Shown piece by piece: positions 6,753 through 13,921 of a stretch of 34,007 nt of DNA. The DNA is from Candidatus Mediterraneibacter quadrami. Its GTDB lineage: Bacteria; Bacillota; Clostridia; Lachnospirales; Lachnospiraceae. Position numbers and translations under genes: made by a program. The stretch is taken from the NCBI GenBank assembly GCA_019120575.1, contig DWUU01000049.1, forward strand, positions 1-34,007, given 5' to 3'. The stretch's first letter is position 1. Each line of letters begins with the position of its first letter. The notes below the pieces were generated by a model. It was not told where the DNA came from, did no database searches, and saw only the letters and a program-made list of their open reading frames with translations.

Positions 6753-7664
6753 TTAATTCTGAACACCGTGATGCGCCGTAATACTGGTCCTGTCAATTCC
6801 CCTGAACTCATATCCGCGTTCGGTATAATATTTCAGGATATAGGGCAGCGCCTCCACCGTAGCATCCTTTGCCTGTGTATCATGACAGAGGAGCATCACA
6901 TGATTCAGCTTCTCCGTTGTGGAATTCTCTTCGATGGCATCCTTGCCGGCTCCTGCGGCATCCCCGCTGTCCAGATTCCAGTCATAGTACTGATATCCCT
7001 TCTCCTGGACCGCATCCACCAGCTTCGTCATAAGCCCGCTGCTGTATTTTGCCGAAACCATATTGGACGATCCCCCCGGGAACCGGATAAAGCAGGGTAC
7101 ATATCCGATCTGCTCTTTTGCCACTTCACCGACCTTTTCCAGATCGTCAAAATATGCCTCCTCCGATGCATAAACACCGGCATAATCATGCGTATATGTA
7201 TGAAGCCCGATCGTATGGCCGGCTTCGTAGGCTTCCTTTATATAAGGGCGGCATTCCTCATTCGCACCGGTAATAAAAAAAGTCGCCTTGGCGTCATACT
7301 CAGCCAGAATGTCGATGATCTTCTTTGTATTTTCAGACGGCCCGTCATCAAAAGTCAGATAAACCACCTTTTCATCATCTGAAGGGTCATCTGTTCCGAC
7401 CGGCACGCCCGGCTGAACCGCAAAACTCCGGTCTCTGGACGTCCGGATCTCCTCAGCCGCCTTTGCAACCACGCTGTCCGTCGCTTTTGTAAGCGCTGAC
7501 ATCTCCTCCTGGATCATCACCATTTTATTTGCAAGGGAATTTTCTTTTGCATTGATCACCATACAGAAAATTGTTCCGACGATGGCAAAAAAAACAAGCC
7601 CGCAAAGGATATATTTATTAATCAGATAAGCCCGACGTCTGCCTGAGTGCCTTCCGTTTGTCAT
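6753..7664 (-). CDS. Membrane-anchored polysaccharide deacetylase (NodB/CE4)
   Basis: A metal-dependent deacetylase of cell-wall or exopolysaccharide N-acetyl sugars (CE4). The 303-residue protein has a basic N-terminus, one membrane anchor (about 18-38), a stalk, and a NodB domain with TFDDGPS (104-110, catalytic and metal Asp), HTYTH (155-159, metal His pair) and RFPGGSS (194-200); the final motif is probably LLCHD. The anchor puts the domain outside the cell. The internal ATG at 7664 was chosen because GAGGAG lies about 8 nt upstream, while 7712 has none. It is followed by the leader hairpin of the GTPase-nuclease gene. The substrate (peptidoglycan or another glycan) is not decidable. Confidence 0.92.
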   Translation of the reverse strand: MTNGRHSGRRRAYLINKYILCGLVFFAIVGTIFCMVINAKENSLANKMVMIQEEMSALTKATDSVVAKAAEEIRTSRDRSFAVQPGVPVGTDDPSDDEKVVYLTFDDGPSENTKKIIDILAEYDAKATFFITGANEECRPYIKEAYEAGHTIGLHTYTHDYAGVYASEEAYFDDLEKVGEVAKEQIGYVPCFIRFPGGSSNMVSAKYSSGLMTKLVDAVQEKGYQYYDWNLDSGDAAGAGKDAIEENSTTEKLNHVMLLCHDTQAKDATVEALPYILKYYTERGYEFRGIDRTSITAHHGVQN

Positions 7665-7998
7665 AAAGTCTCTCCTCTTTTGTAATAAGATTATCCTGTT
7701 TATACAATACACAATTAAAAACTAATATTAATTATACCGAGAAGTTTTTAAAATAATACTATATTTTGTTTAATAATTATTAAAAAACTGTAACATCTTG
7801 TATAACGTTGGCCTAAACGGTAAATCTGTTCCCCGTTTACATATAACCGAGAAGAAAAATTTGAAAAAAACAGCAAAACACACACACTTTCAGACAAAGG
7901 ATTCCAGGAACAAAATTATAAAGAAAATAAAAAAAGTGCTTGATTTTTCCGTAAAGTCTGATATAATAACCATGTTGCTTACGAAAAGTAACGATCAA
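7665..7998. other. AT-rich intergenic region with divergent promoters
   Basis: About 330 bp without a gene, markedly more AT-rich than its surroundings. On the minus strand a TATAAT at 7731-7736 may be the -10 of the deacetylase gene, with a poor -35. The plus-strand tRNA promoter is listed separately. A short open frame across 7798-8013 runs into the tRNA and is not considered real. Confidence 0.6.
7940..7967 (+). promoter_or_regulatory. Promoter of the tRNA-Gln/tRNA-Pro unit
   Basis: TTGATT at 7940-7945 and a perfect TATAAT at 7962-7967, with a 16-nt spacer. The start of tRNA-Gln lies 31 nt downstream. The promoter sits in an A-rich tract that could act as an UP-element. Confidence 0.8.
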
Positions 7999-8070
7999 TG
8001 CGGAATGGTGTAATTGGCAGCACAGCAGACTCTGACTCTGTTAGTAGGGGTTCAAGTCCCTTTTCCGTAG
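7999..8070 (+). tRNA. tRNA-Gln (anticodon CTG)
   Basis: A full cloverleaf can be drawn. The acceptor TGCGGAA pairs with TTCCGTA; the anticodon stem GCAGA/TCTGT holds loop CTCTGAC with anticodon CTG; the T-arm is AGGGG-TTCAAGT-CCCTT. The U1-A72 pair and discriminator G73 are typical of tRNA-Gln. CCA is not encoded. It reads CAG codons. Confidence 0.95.
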
Positions 8071-8072
8071 CT

Positions 8073-8103
8073 GGGAATTTGCGAAGAGCAATTTCCCTTT
8101 TTT
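8073..8103 (+). terminator. Terminator-like hairpin between two tRNA genes
   Basis: GGGAATTTGC (8073-8082) pairs with GCAATTTCCC (8088-8097) at 9 of 10 positions, with a 5-nt loop, followed by six T (8098-8103). It starts three bases after tRNA-Gln and ends three bases before tRNA-Pro. It could be a leaky terminator that sets the ratio of the two tRNAs, or a processing signal. Confidence 0.7.
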
Positions 8104-8105
8104 AT

Positions 8106-8179
<74 letters not shown>

Positions 8180-8210
8180 TTTTTTCATGCAAAAAAATAA
8201 GATTAAGAAA

Positions 8211-8246
8211 AGGATCACCTCTCATGAAGCGGTGATCCTCATTTTT
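8211..8246. terminator. Bidirectional terminator between tRNA-Pro and the hydrolase
   Basis: AGGATCACC (8211-8219) and GGTGATCCT (8231-8239) form a perfect 9-bp stem with an 11-nt loop. CATTTTT follows on the plus strand. On the minus strand TTTTCTTAATC and a longer T tract follow, so it can end both the tRNA unit and the hydrolase gene. Confidence 0.85.
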
Positions 8247-8275
8247 ATCCTGTAATCTTCACGTCAGATAATCAG

Positions 8276-9271
8276 CTATTTCATGTTTTCCTCGAAGAAT
8301 TTCTGCATCTTATCAAAGGGGATCACATCGAGGTTATCATAAAGATCCGTGTGCACTGCTCCGGGGATGACAAGAAATTCCTTATTTCCGGCGTATTTGC
8401 TGTCCCGGATCATTGCGTCAAAGGCGTCCTTCCCAAAGTAGAAGCTGTGCGCCTTCTCGCCGTGCATCACAAGAACAGCGCTGCGGATCTCGTTGCTGTA
8501 TTTTAAAATAGGCTGGTTCATAAAGGACATCTGTCCGATTGTGTTCCAGCCGTCATTGGAGTTCAGCGACCGCGCATGATAGGCTCTGCCTTTATAATAT
8601 TCGCTGTAATCTTTGACATAGAAAGGGGCGTCCTCCGGAACAGGAAGAGGCAGGCATCCTCCGGCTCTTGAGTATTCACCCGTTCTGTACTCCCCGGTTC
8701 TGGCAGCGTTGAGCGCCTTCTTTGTCTCATATCTTGCTTCCTCCGAGTCGGCTGCATCGAAATAGCCGTTTGCCGCCACCCGCGTCATATCATACATGGT
8801 AGAAGCAACCGTCGCCCTGATCCGGGTATCAAGAGCGGCGGCGTTAAGCGCAAGCCCGCCCCAGCCGCAGATGCCGATGATGCCGATTCTGTCCGCATCC
8901 ACATCGTCCTGTACGGAAAGGAAATCAACGGCAGCCTGAAAATCTTCGGTGTTGATATCAGGGGACGCCATATATCTCGGCGTGCCGCCGCTTTCGCCGG
9001 TAAAGGACGGGTCAAAGGCGATCGTCAGAAAACCACGCTCCGCCATGGTCTGGGCATACAGTCCGGAACACTGTTCTTTCACCGCACCGAACGGCCCGCA
9101 GACAGCGATAGCGGGAAGTCTGCCAGACGCATTTTCAGGCGCATACAGATCCGCCGCAAGGGTAATGCCATAGCGGTTCACAAAAGTCACTTTCCTGTGC
9201 GTTACCTTTTCACTTCTGGCAAAAGTTTTATCCCATTCTGTCACCAGTTTAAGTTCTTCTGTTTTCATCAT
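8276..9271 (-). CDS. Alpha/beta hydrolase with Cys nucleophile (dienelactone-hydrolase-like)
   Basis: A cytoplasmic alpha/beta-hydrolase of 331 residues without a signal peptide. The nucleophile elbow reads GICGWGG (Cys about 135) where most family members have G-x-S-x-G; a Cys here recalls dienelactone hydrolases. PGAVHTD near the C-terminus supplies the likely catalytic His. The substrate is unknown. The ATG at 9271 has GAGG 9 nt upstream; the ATG at 9292 has only a weak site. The gene is divergent from a LysR regulator, the usual arrangement for a LysR-controlled enzyme. Confidence 0.85.
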   Translation of the reverse strand: MMKTEELKLVTEWDKTFARSEKVTHRKVTFVNRYGITLAADLYAPENASGRLPAIAVCGPFGAVKEQCSGLYAQTMAERGFLTIAFDPSFTGESGGTPRYMASPDINTEDFQAAVDFLSVQDDVDADRIGIIGICGWGGLALNAAALDTRIRATVASTMYDMTRVAANGYFDAADSEEARYETKKALNAARTGEYRTGEYSRAGGCLPLPVPEDAPFYVKDYSEYYKGRAYHARSLNSNDGWNTIGQMSFMNQPILKYSNEIRSAVLVMHGEKAHSFYFGKDAFDAMIRDSKYAGNKEFLVIPGAVHTDLYDNLDVIPFDKMQKFFEENMK

Positions 9272-9340
9272 ATTACGATTCCTCACTTTCATTGTTCTTC
9301 TTTAGCCTGAAAAGCCTGATCGATAATATAATAATAACCT

Positions 9341-9370
9341 TTGACATTCCACAGTGCTAATAGTTATAAT
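9341..9370 (+). promoter_or_regulatory. Promoter of the LysR gene
   Basis: TTGACA (9341-9346) and TATAAT (9365-9370) both match consensus, with an 18-nt spacer. The 150-bp divergent region must also hold the hydrolase promoter and the LysR binding site; I could not fix a T-N11-A site with confidence. Confidence 0.8.
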
Positions 9371-9421
9371 TTATATCAGATTATTCCCTTTAGGAATATC
9401 TTGCAAAAGGAGATCATTGAA

Positions 9422-10303
9422 ATGGATTTACGGGTATTACGCTATTTTCTGGCTGTGGCAAGAGAGGAAAATATGACAAGGGCTGCGCAGATCCTCCATG
9501 TGACGCAGCCGACTTTATCAAGGCAGTTAAAAGCGCTTGAGGAAGAATTGGGAAAGACACTGTTTATCCGGCACGCCTTTCGCATCGAACTTACCGAAGA
9601 AGGACAGCTCCTGCGCAGGCGGGCGGAAGATCTGGTGGATATGGCAGACAAAATCGCAAATGAATTTTCCGCTATGGACGATATAACAGGCGGCGATCTG
9701 TATTTCGGGCTTGCCGAAAGTTATCAGATCCGTTTTCTCGCGCAGGAAATAAAACGCTTCAAGAGGAAATATCCCAACCTGCAGTACCATATCACAAGCG
9801 GCGGGACCGAGCAGGTCATCGAACGTCTTGATAAAGGCCTTCTTGATTTTGCAGTCATTGTAGAAACCCCCGACTACAAAAAATATAATGTGCTGGAATT
9901 TCCGGAAACAGATAAGTGGGGCGCGATCGTACCCAAAGATCATCCGCTTGCATCCAAAGAAACCGTCTGCGTGGACGACCTGATCGGCTTGCCGCTCTTT
10001 GTCTCCGAACAGTCGTGGAATGCGGATATTCCCAGATGGGCCGGAACTAAAATGAAAGACCTGAAAGCAGAGGGCTTTTTTCAATTATCTTATAACGGGG
10101 CGATTTTTGCCGGAGAAGGGCTGGGGGTTCTGCTTACCCTTGACCATCTGATCAATACCGGTTCCGAGAGCGATCTCGCTTTTATTCCGTTTGATCCACC
10201 GCTCGAGAACAAAATGTATCTTGTGTGGAAGAAATACCAGGTCTTTTCTCCGATCGCAGAAAAGTTCCTGGAAGAGATCAGGAATTATATCTGCCCGTTG
10301 TGA
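9422..10303 (+). CDS. LysR-family transcriptional regulator
   Basis: A 293-residue LTTR. The N-terminal winged HTH has the canonical pattern: LRVLRYFLAVAREENMTRAA, LHVTQPTLSRQLKALEEELG, LFIR. A C-terminal periplasmic-binding-like effector domain follows (about 90-293). The start at 9422 has AAAAGGAG upstream and gives the normal LTTR N-terminus MDLRVLRYF; an in-frame ATG at 9341 lies inside the promoter. It probably controls the divergent hydrolase and itself. The 3' end overlaps the convergent Fur-family gene by 19 nt. The effector is unknown. Confidence 0.95.
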   Translation: MDLRVLRYFLAVAREENMTRAAQILHVTQPTLSRQLKALEEELGKTLFIRHAFRIELTEEGQLLRRRAEDLVDMADKIANEFSAMDDITGGDLYFGLAESYQIRFLAQEIKRFKRKYPNLQYHITSGGTEQVIERLDKGLLDFAVIVETPDYKKYNVLEFPETDKWGAIVPKDHPLASKETVCVDDLIGLPLFVSEQSWNADIPRWAGTKMKDLKAEGFFQLSYNGAIFAGEGLGVLLTLDHLINTGSESDLAFIPFDPPLENKMYLVWKKYQVFSPIAEKFLEEIRNYICPL

Positions 10304-10695
10304 TAAATAATCTTTGATATTTTCTTCCCCTTGCCCAGATAACCGCACCTTCTGGCCCCATCCCGGACGATCTGATCCAGTTTCTCTTTTGGCATCCTGA
10401 AAACCGTATCATCTTCCAGGATGATCTCGCATCCGCCTTCGCCGCTGCATGTTTTCCCGCATTCGACCCGGTACATGTTTTTCCGGCTGATCGCCCCGAT
10501 CTCTTCCAGCGCATTGATCATCCGGTAGACCGTCGCAGCGCCGATCTTTCTGTCCTCCTGTGACGCCTTATAAAATATCTCTTTGCAGCTTGCACAGTCA
10601 TTTTCCAGGATAATGTCGATCAGGATCTTCCTCTGCCTGGTGATCCGGCATCCGTTTTGTTTTAATTTTTCAATGATCTCGTCTTTTCTGCTCAC
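10285..10695 (-). CDS. Fur-family metal-responsive regulator
   Basis: A 136-residue protein. The N-terminal winged helix matches Fur (NGCRITRQRKILIDIIL, then IGAATVYRMINALEEIGAISR), but the C-terminal half is short and lacks the His-rich HHHH-type motif of typical Fur. It has scattered Cys (GKTCSGEGGCEI, RRCGY) that could bind metal. It lies 14 nt after the HMA gene and is the last gene of the metal cluster, so it plausibly regulates the cluster. The 3' end overlaps lysR antisense. Whether it senses iron, zinc, manganese or copper cannot be read from sequence. Confidence 0.85.
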   Translation of the reverse strand: MSRKDEIIEKLKQNGCRITRQRKILIDIILENDCASCKEIFYKASQEDRKIGAATVYRMINALEEIGAISRKNMYRVECGKTCSGEGGCEIILEDDTVFRMPKEKLDQIVRDGARRCGYLGKGKKISKIIYHNGQI

Positions 10696-10709
10696 CGTAT
10701 TTTCCCGCC

Positions 10710-11084
10710 TTATGCCTGTGAAATACTAATGACCTTAAAGCCCGCCTTTTCCACCGCCTGTTTCAGATCAGCGTCATCCACCGTGCGGTCAAAGGAAACT
10801 TCCGCCATGTTGTCTTTCAGACTGACTTTGGCAGAAACTCCGTCTATTGCATTGAGCGCATTCGTCACACTGTTGGCACAGTTCCGGCAGTGCATGCCTG
10901 AAATACGGATCGTGCGCTGTCCGGTCACGGGTCCGTCGAGCGTCTTCTTTTTCGCTTTTTTCGTTTTCACGCTTCCGGACCCGCCTCCGCAGCAGGCGCC
11001 CTCGCCTCTGAAATGCCTGATTGATCCTTTCAGCGCAAAGATCAGGATCACCACGACCACAAGTATAATGATTGTATCCGCCAT
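10710..11084 (-). CDS. Membrane-anchored heavy-metal-associated (HMA) domain protein
   Basis: A 124-residue protein. One membrane helix (about 4-18) is followed by a short basic and Cys/Gly-rich stretch (GACCGGGSG), resembling the small Cys-rich proteins found near feoB. After a Lys-rich linker comes an HMA domain with GMHCRNC (63-69) and the usual beta-alpha-beta pattern. HMA domains pass soft metals, usually copper, to P1B ATPases. The ATPase encoded next to it has no CxxC domain of its own, so this may be its detached metal donor. GGAGAG lies upstream of the start, and a separate promoter precedes the gene. Confidence 0.88.
   Translation of the reverse strand: MADTIIILVVVVILIFALKGSIRHFRGEGACCGGGSGSVKTKKAKKKTLDGPVTGQRTIRISGMHCRNCANSVTNALNAIDGVSAKVSLKDNMAEVSFDRTVDDADLKQAVEKAGFKVISISQA
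11031..11061 (-). other. Not a separate feature: hydrophobic N-terminal coding segment of the HMA gene
   Basis: This stretch encodes the membrane anchor of the HMA protein and is recorded only to mark the boundary between the anchor and the promoter upstream. No additional element is claimed. Confidence 0.3.
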
Positions 11085-11130
11085 AACGATCTCTCCATCC
11101 CGTTCGCATCATTATCATCGTTTTCACGAA

Positions 11131-11161
11131 TTAGTATACACTAACCAGAATTAGAATTCAA
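11131..11161 (-). promoter_or_regulatory. Promoter and overlapping operator of the HMA-fur pair
   Basis: On the minus strand TTGAAT (11156-11161) and TATACT (11033-11038 offset, i.e. 11133-11138) are 17 nt apart. The -10 lies within the interrupted palindrome TTAGT-GTAT-ACTAA (11131-11144), which resembles DtxR/MntR-type boxes. A metalloregulator bound there would block transcription of the HMA and Fur-family genes independently of the ATPase. Confidence 0.65.
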
Positions 11162-11176
11162 TAACTCAGCGCTTTT

Positions 11177-13285
11177 TTATTCCTGTTGTCTGTCTGTTTT
11201 TTGAGCATCGTAAGGAAGGAGATTTCTCATGCTCCTCAGGCTGATCAGCAGGGTGGATGTGTTGTGGAGCAGCGCTGAAGTCGTTGGCTGGAGCACGCCG
11301 GCAATGCCAGACACAATCAGTCCTGCGTTGATCCCGATGATCTGATGATAATTTTTCCCGATCCGCTTCATCATTCCATTTGTAAGACGCTTCAGTACGA
11401 CCAGTTCTTTCAGATCTTCCGCCGCAATGGTAATGTCTGCGATCTCCCTTGCAAGTTCTGCGCCGTCGCTGATGGCAATGCCCGCATCTGCTGCGGACAG
11501 GGCAGGCGAATCGTTGATCCCGTCCCCGATCATGATGACCTTGTGGCCCAGCGCTTTCTCCCGCTCCACAAATCCTGCCTTTTCTTCCGGCAGAACCTCC
11601 GCGTAATACTCGTCCACGCCGACCCGGCGGGCGACAGCGGCCGCGGTCTTCTCACTGTCCCCGGTCATCATGACCGTTTTCTGTATTCCTTGTGTTCTCA
11701 GCGCCCGGATCATGTCCGCCGCCTCTTCCCGCAGCGGATCTTCGATACAGATTACCGCAACAAGTTCCTTTTCAATGGCGAGATACAGGTGGGAGTACTC
11801 TTCCGGCAGCGCCTCAAATCTCTCCCGGTATTCCGGGCGGACCGTGCAGCCTTCGTCTTCAAATACAAAATGACTGCTTCCGATCACCACTTTTTTCCCG
11901 TCAATATATGAGGAGATCCCATGCGCCACCACATACTCTACTTTCGAATGCATTTCCTCATGGGCGAGCCGCCGCTTCTTCGCAGCATCCACCACAGCCT
12001 TTGCCATGGAATGGGGGAAATGTTCCTCCAGGCACGCTGCGATCCGCAGACATTCTTCCTCCGGCTCCTCTCCGAACGGGATCACTTCTTTCACTGTGGG
12101 CTTTGCCTTGGTGAGCGTTCCGGTCTTGTCAAAGACCACGGTGTCCGCTTCCGCCACTGCTTCCAGGAATTTTCCGCCTTTTACAGTGATCCCGTACCCG
12201 CCGGCCTCCCGGATCGCTGACAGCACGGTCAGCGGCATGGCAAGCTTCAGCGCGCAGGAGAAGTCCACCATGAGCACGGACAATGCCTTTGTCACGTTTC
12301 TGGTCAGGAGACATACCCCTGCCGTTCCAAGCAGTGTATACGGCACCAGCCTGTCGGCCAGATGCTCCGCCCGGCTCTCCATGGAAGACTTCAGCTTCTC
12401 CGAATCTTCGATCATGGCCACGATCTTTTCAAATCTGGTGGAGCCGGAAACCGCCTTCACCCGGACGTCCAGTTCGCCTTCCTCCACTACAGTTCCGGCA
12501 TAGACGGACTGTCCCTGCACTCTGCGCACGGGCATGGCCTCCCCTGTAAGGGAAACTTGGTTTACCATGCCTTCCCCGCCGGCCACCTCTCCGTCAAAGG
12601 GGATCACATTTCCCATGTGTACGGTCACCACATCGCCCTTTCGGATCTGATCCGCCTTTACCAGGATCTCCTGCCCGTCCCGTTTCAGCCAGACTTTTTT
12701 AATGTTCAGGGACATGCTCCGCGCCAGGTCTCCCACGGATTTTTTATGGGTCCACTCTTCCAGGAGCTCTCCCACTCCCAAAAGGAACATGACCGAACCG
12801 GCAGTATTAAAGTCCCGCCGCAGGACGGAAACCCCGATGGCAGTCGCATCCAGAAGCGGGACTTCGATCTTCCCCTTCCGGATGCAGCGCAGCCCCGCCG
12901 CAAGATATTTCAGCGACTTAAGCGTCACGATCCCTGCGCGCAGGGTCGCCGGCATCAGAAGCCTTCCGCCGTAGTGCAGCAGCACTTTCGCGATCAGTTT
13001 TTCTTTATAGGATGCGTTCAGTTTCCTTCCGGAATTGCGGACAACGGTTTCCGGAACCGCTGCATCTTCATACCGGAAGTTCTTCAGCAGACGGATCAGC
13101 GCGGCACGCTCCCCTGTATAACAGATGACAGCGTCTGCGGTGCGTTCATACACTTTCACATCTGTTATATTGCTCTGTCTGTCCAGGTACCAGAAAAGAA
13201 TGTCCGCCTCCGCACATGTCATTTTCCTCTGAACGACATGGATGCGGAGACGGCACCTGATTTCATGCTTTATGATAAATTTCAT
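11177..13285 (-). CDS. P1B-type heavy-metal-translocating ATPase
   Basis: A 702-residue membrane pump. P-type motifs: SLTGEA (245-250), DKTGTLT (386-392), an HP-locus-like HFPHSMAKA (422-430) and GDGINDSPAL (587-596). The metal-site helix reads FSCALKLAMPL (342-352), so the usual CPC/CPH is replaced by a single Cys. The last helices contain HNTSTLL. The N-terminus (about 1-70) looks like a degenerate HMA fold without CxxC. Metal specificity is therefore uncertain. The gene overlaps the DUF6110 gene by 4 nt (ATGA) and precedes the HMA and Fur-family genes. Confidence 0.93.
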   Translation of the reverse strand: MKFIIKHEIRCRLRIHVVQRKMTCAEADILFWYLDRQSNITDVKVYERTADAVICYTGERAALIRLLKNFRYEDAAVPETVVRNSGRKLNASYKEKLIAKVLLHYGGRLLMPATLRAGIVTLKSLKYLAAGLRCIRKGKIEVPLLDATAIGVSVLRRDFNTAGSVMFLLGVGELLEEWTHKKSVGDLARSMSLNIKKVWLKRDGQEILVKADQIRKGDVVTVHMGNVIPFDGEVAGGEGMVNQVSLTGEAMPVRRVQGQSVYAGTVVEEGELDVRVKAVSGSTRFEKIVAMIEDSEKLKSSMESRAEHLADRLVPYTLLGTAGVCLLTRNVTKALSVLMVDFSCALKLAMPLTVLSAIREAGGYGITVKGGKFLEAVAEADTVVFDKTGTLTKAKPTVKEVIPFGEEPEEECLRIAACLEEHFPHSMAKAVVDAAKKRRLAHEEMHSKVEYVVAHGISSYIDGKKVVIGSSHFVFEDEGCTVRPEYRERFEALPEEYSHLYLAIEKELVAVICIEDPLREEAADMIRALRTQGIQKTVMMTGDSEKTAAAVARRVGVDEYYAEVLPEEKAGFVEREKALGHKVIMIGDGINDSPALSAADAGIAISDGAELAREIADITIAAEDLKELVVLKRLTNGMMKRIGKNYHQIIGINAGLIVSGIAGVLQPTTSALLHNTSTLLISLRSMRNLLPYDAQKTDRQQE

Positions 13286-13590
13286 GAACGCTGCATCGTT
13301 CCTTCATCTGAAAGATCCGCACCGTCTTCCTCTGCTTCCTGCACAGCCGCCGCTTCCCGGGCCGCCCTTTCTTCATTGATCTGCTGGGCTTCCGCCAGGA
13401 TATCCTCCGCGTTCTCCTGCACAGTTGTGACCGTTTTCATCACGCAGTCCTTTGCGCGCAGCGCGGCCGCCGTACACTCTGTATAAACCTTCTTCGCATC
13501 TTTGCTGGATAAGAGCTTCACCCCCGCTGTCCCGAAGAGGACGCCTCCTGCAAATAATCCGATCTTTTTCATCAATGACTCACTGAACAT
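13282..13590 (-). CDS. DUF6110-like protein linked to the P-type ATPase
   Basis: A 102-residue protein. The N-terminal hydrophobic, Gly-rich segment (KKIGLFAGGVLFGTAGVKLL) is followed by SSKDAKKVYTECTAAALRAKD and a long acidic helical tail. I recognise this pattern as DUF6110, recurrently encoded beside P1B ATPases in Clostridia; its function is not established. It is probably a small membrane accessory subunit. The start has a perfect GGAGG 9 nt upstream. The stop overlaps the ATPase start by 4 nt, so production of the two is coupled. Confidence 0.8.
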   Translation of the reverse strand: MFSESLMKKIGLFAGGVLFGTAGVKLLSSKDAKKVYTECTAAALRAKDCVMKTVTTVQENAEDILAEAQQINEERAAREAAAVQEAEEDGADLSDEGTMQRS

Positions 13591-13638
13591 ATACTTCTAC
13601 CTCCTGATAATACTTTTTACTGCTCTGCTGCCGGCTGA

Positions 13639-13719
13639 TCACTTGTGTCTGTATCCGGTATAAAATACCATTATGAAACAGAACACGGCAGCCCATGCCC
13701 AGAATCTGTGCTGTTTCAT
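13639..13719 (-). CDS. Small membrane protein of 26 residues
   Basis: An ORF of 26 codons plus stop, starting MKQHRFWAWAAVFCFIMV, with one hydrophobic helix and a short basic tail (GYRHK). AGGA lies about 10 nt upstream; another in-frame ATG lies two codons earlier (13725) but is too close to the Shine-Dalgarno. It sits 48 nt upstream of the DUF6110 gene and downstream of a good promoter, so it would be the first gene of the metal operon. I recall similar small proteins in Lachnospiraceae but assign no function. Confidence 0.65.
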   Translation of the reverse strand: MKQHRFWAWAAVFCFIMVFYTGYRHK

Positions 13720-13749
13720 GTGCATCACTTCCTTCTGTTTTACTAAATT

Positions 13750-13778
13750 ACAATAAGGATACCGTATCAGCATAGCAA
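13750..13778 (-). promoter_or_regulatory. Promoter of the metal-transport operon with operator in the spacer
   Basis: On the minus strand TTGCTA (13773-13778) and TATTGT (13750-13755) are 17 nt apart, 31 nt upstream of the 26-residue ORF. The spacer contains the palindrome GATACCGTATC (13758-13768), placed where a repressor would exclude RNA polymerase. Confidence 0.55.
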
Positions 13779-13803
13779 CACTCTCCCGGGGTAGTCAAAG
13801 CTA

Positions 13804-13818
13804 ATCGACCTTGTCGAT
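13804..13818. promoter_or_regulatory. Palindrome ATCGAC-CTT-GTCGAT, candidate operator
   Basis: A perfect 6-3-6 inverted repeat between the divergent promoters of the metal operon (minus) and tetR (plus), 39 nt upstream of the tetR -35. Either the Fur-family or the TetR regulator could bind it. Confidence 0.45.
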
Positions 13819-13856
13819 AAAACTTCTCATTATCCCATTTAATCCTTGAAATCCTC

Positions 13857-13896
13857 TTGACAGCAAACGAATATTTTCATAATATAACATCGTTAT
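13857..13896 (+). promoter_or_regulatory. tetR promoter with downstream operator-like palindrome
   Basis: TTGACA (13857-13862) and TAATAT (13880-13885) are 17 nt apart. ATAAC-ATC-GTTAT (13884-13896) overlaps the -10 and the expected start site, and a further GTTAT lies at 13905-13909. The position suggests autorepression. The half-sites are not arranged like the GTTAG-N6-CTAAC sites downstream. Confidence 0.7.
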
Positions 13897-13921
13897 ATAT
13901 CACTGTTATATGGAGATTGCC

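Noticed and set aside
13282-13590. Toxin-antitoxin reading of the small genes next to the ATPase
   Set aside because: DUF6110 and the 26-residue peptide are encoded with a metal pump and regulator; nothing resembles a known toxin or antitoxin pair.
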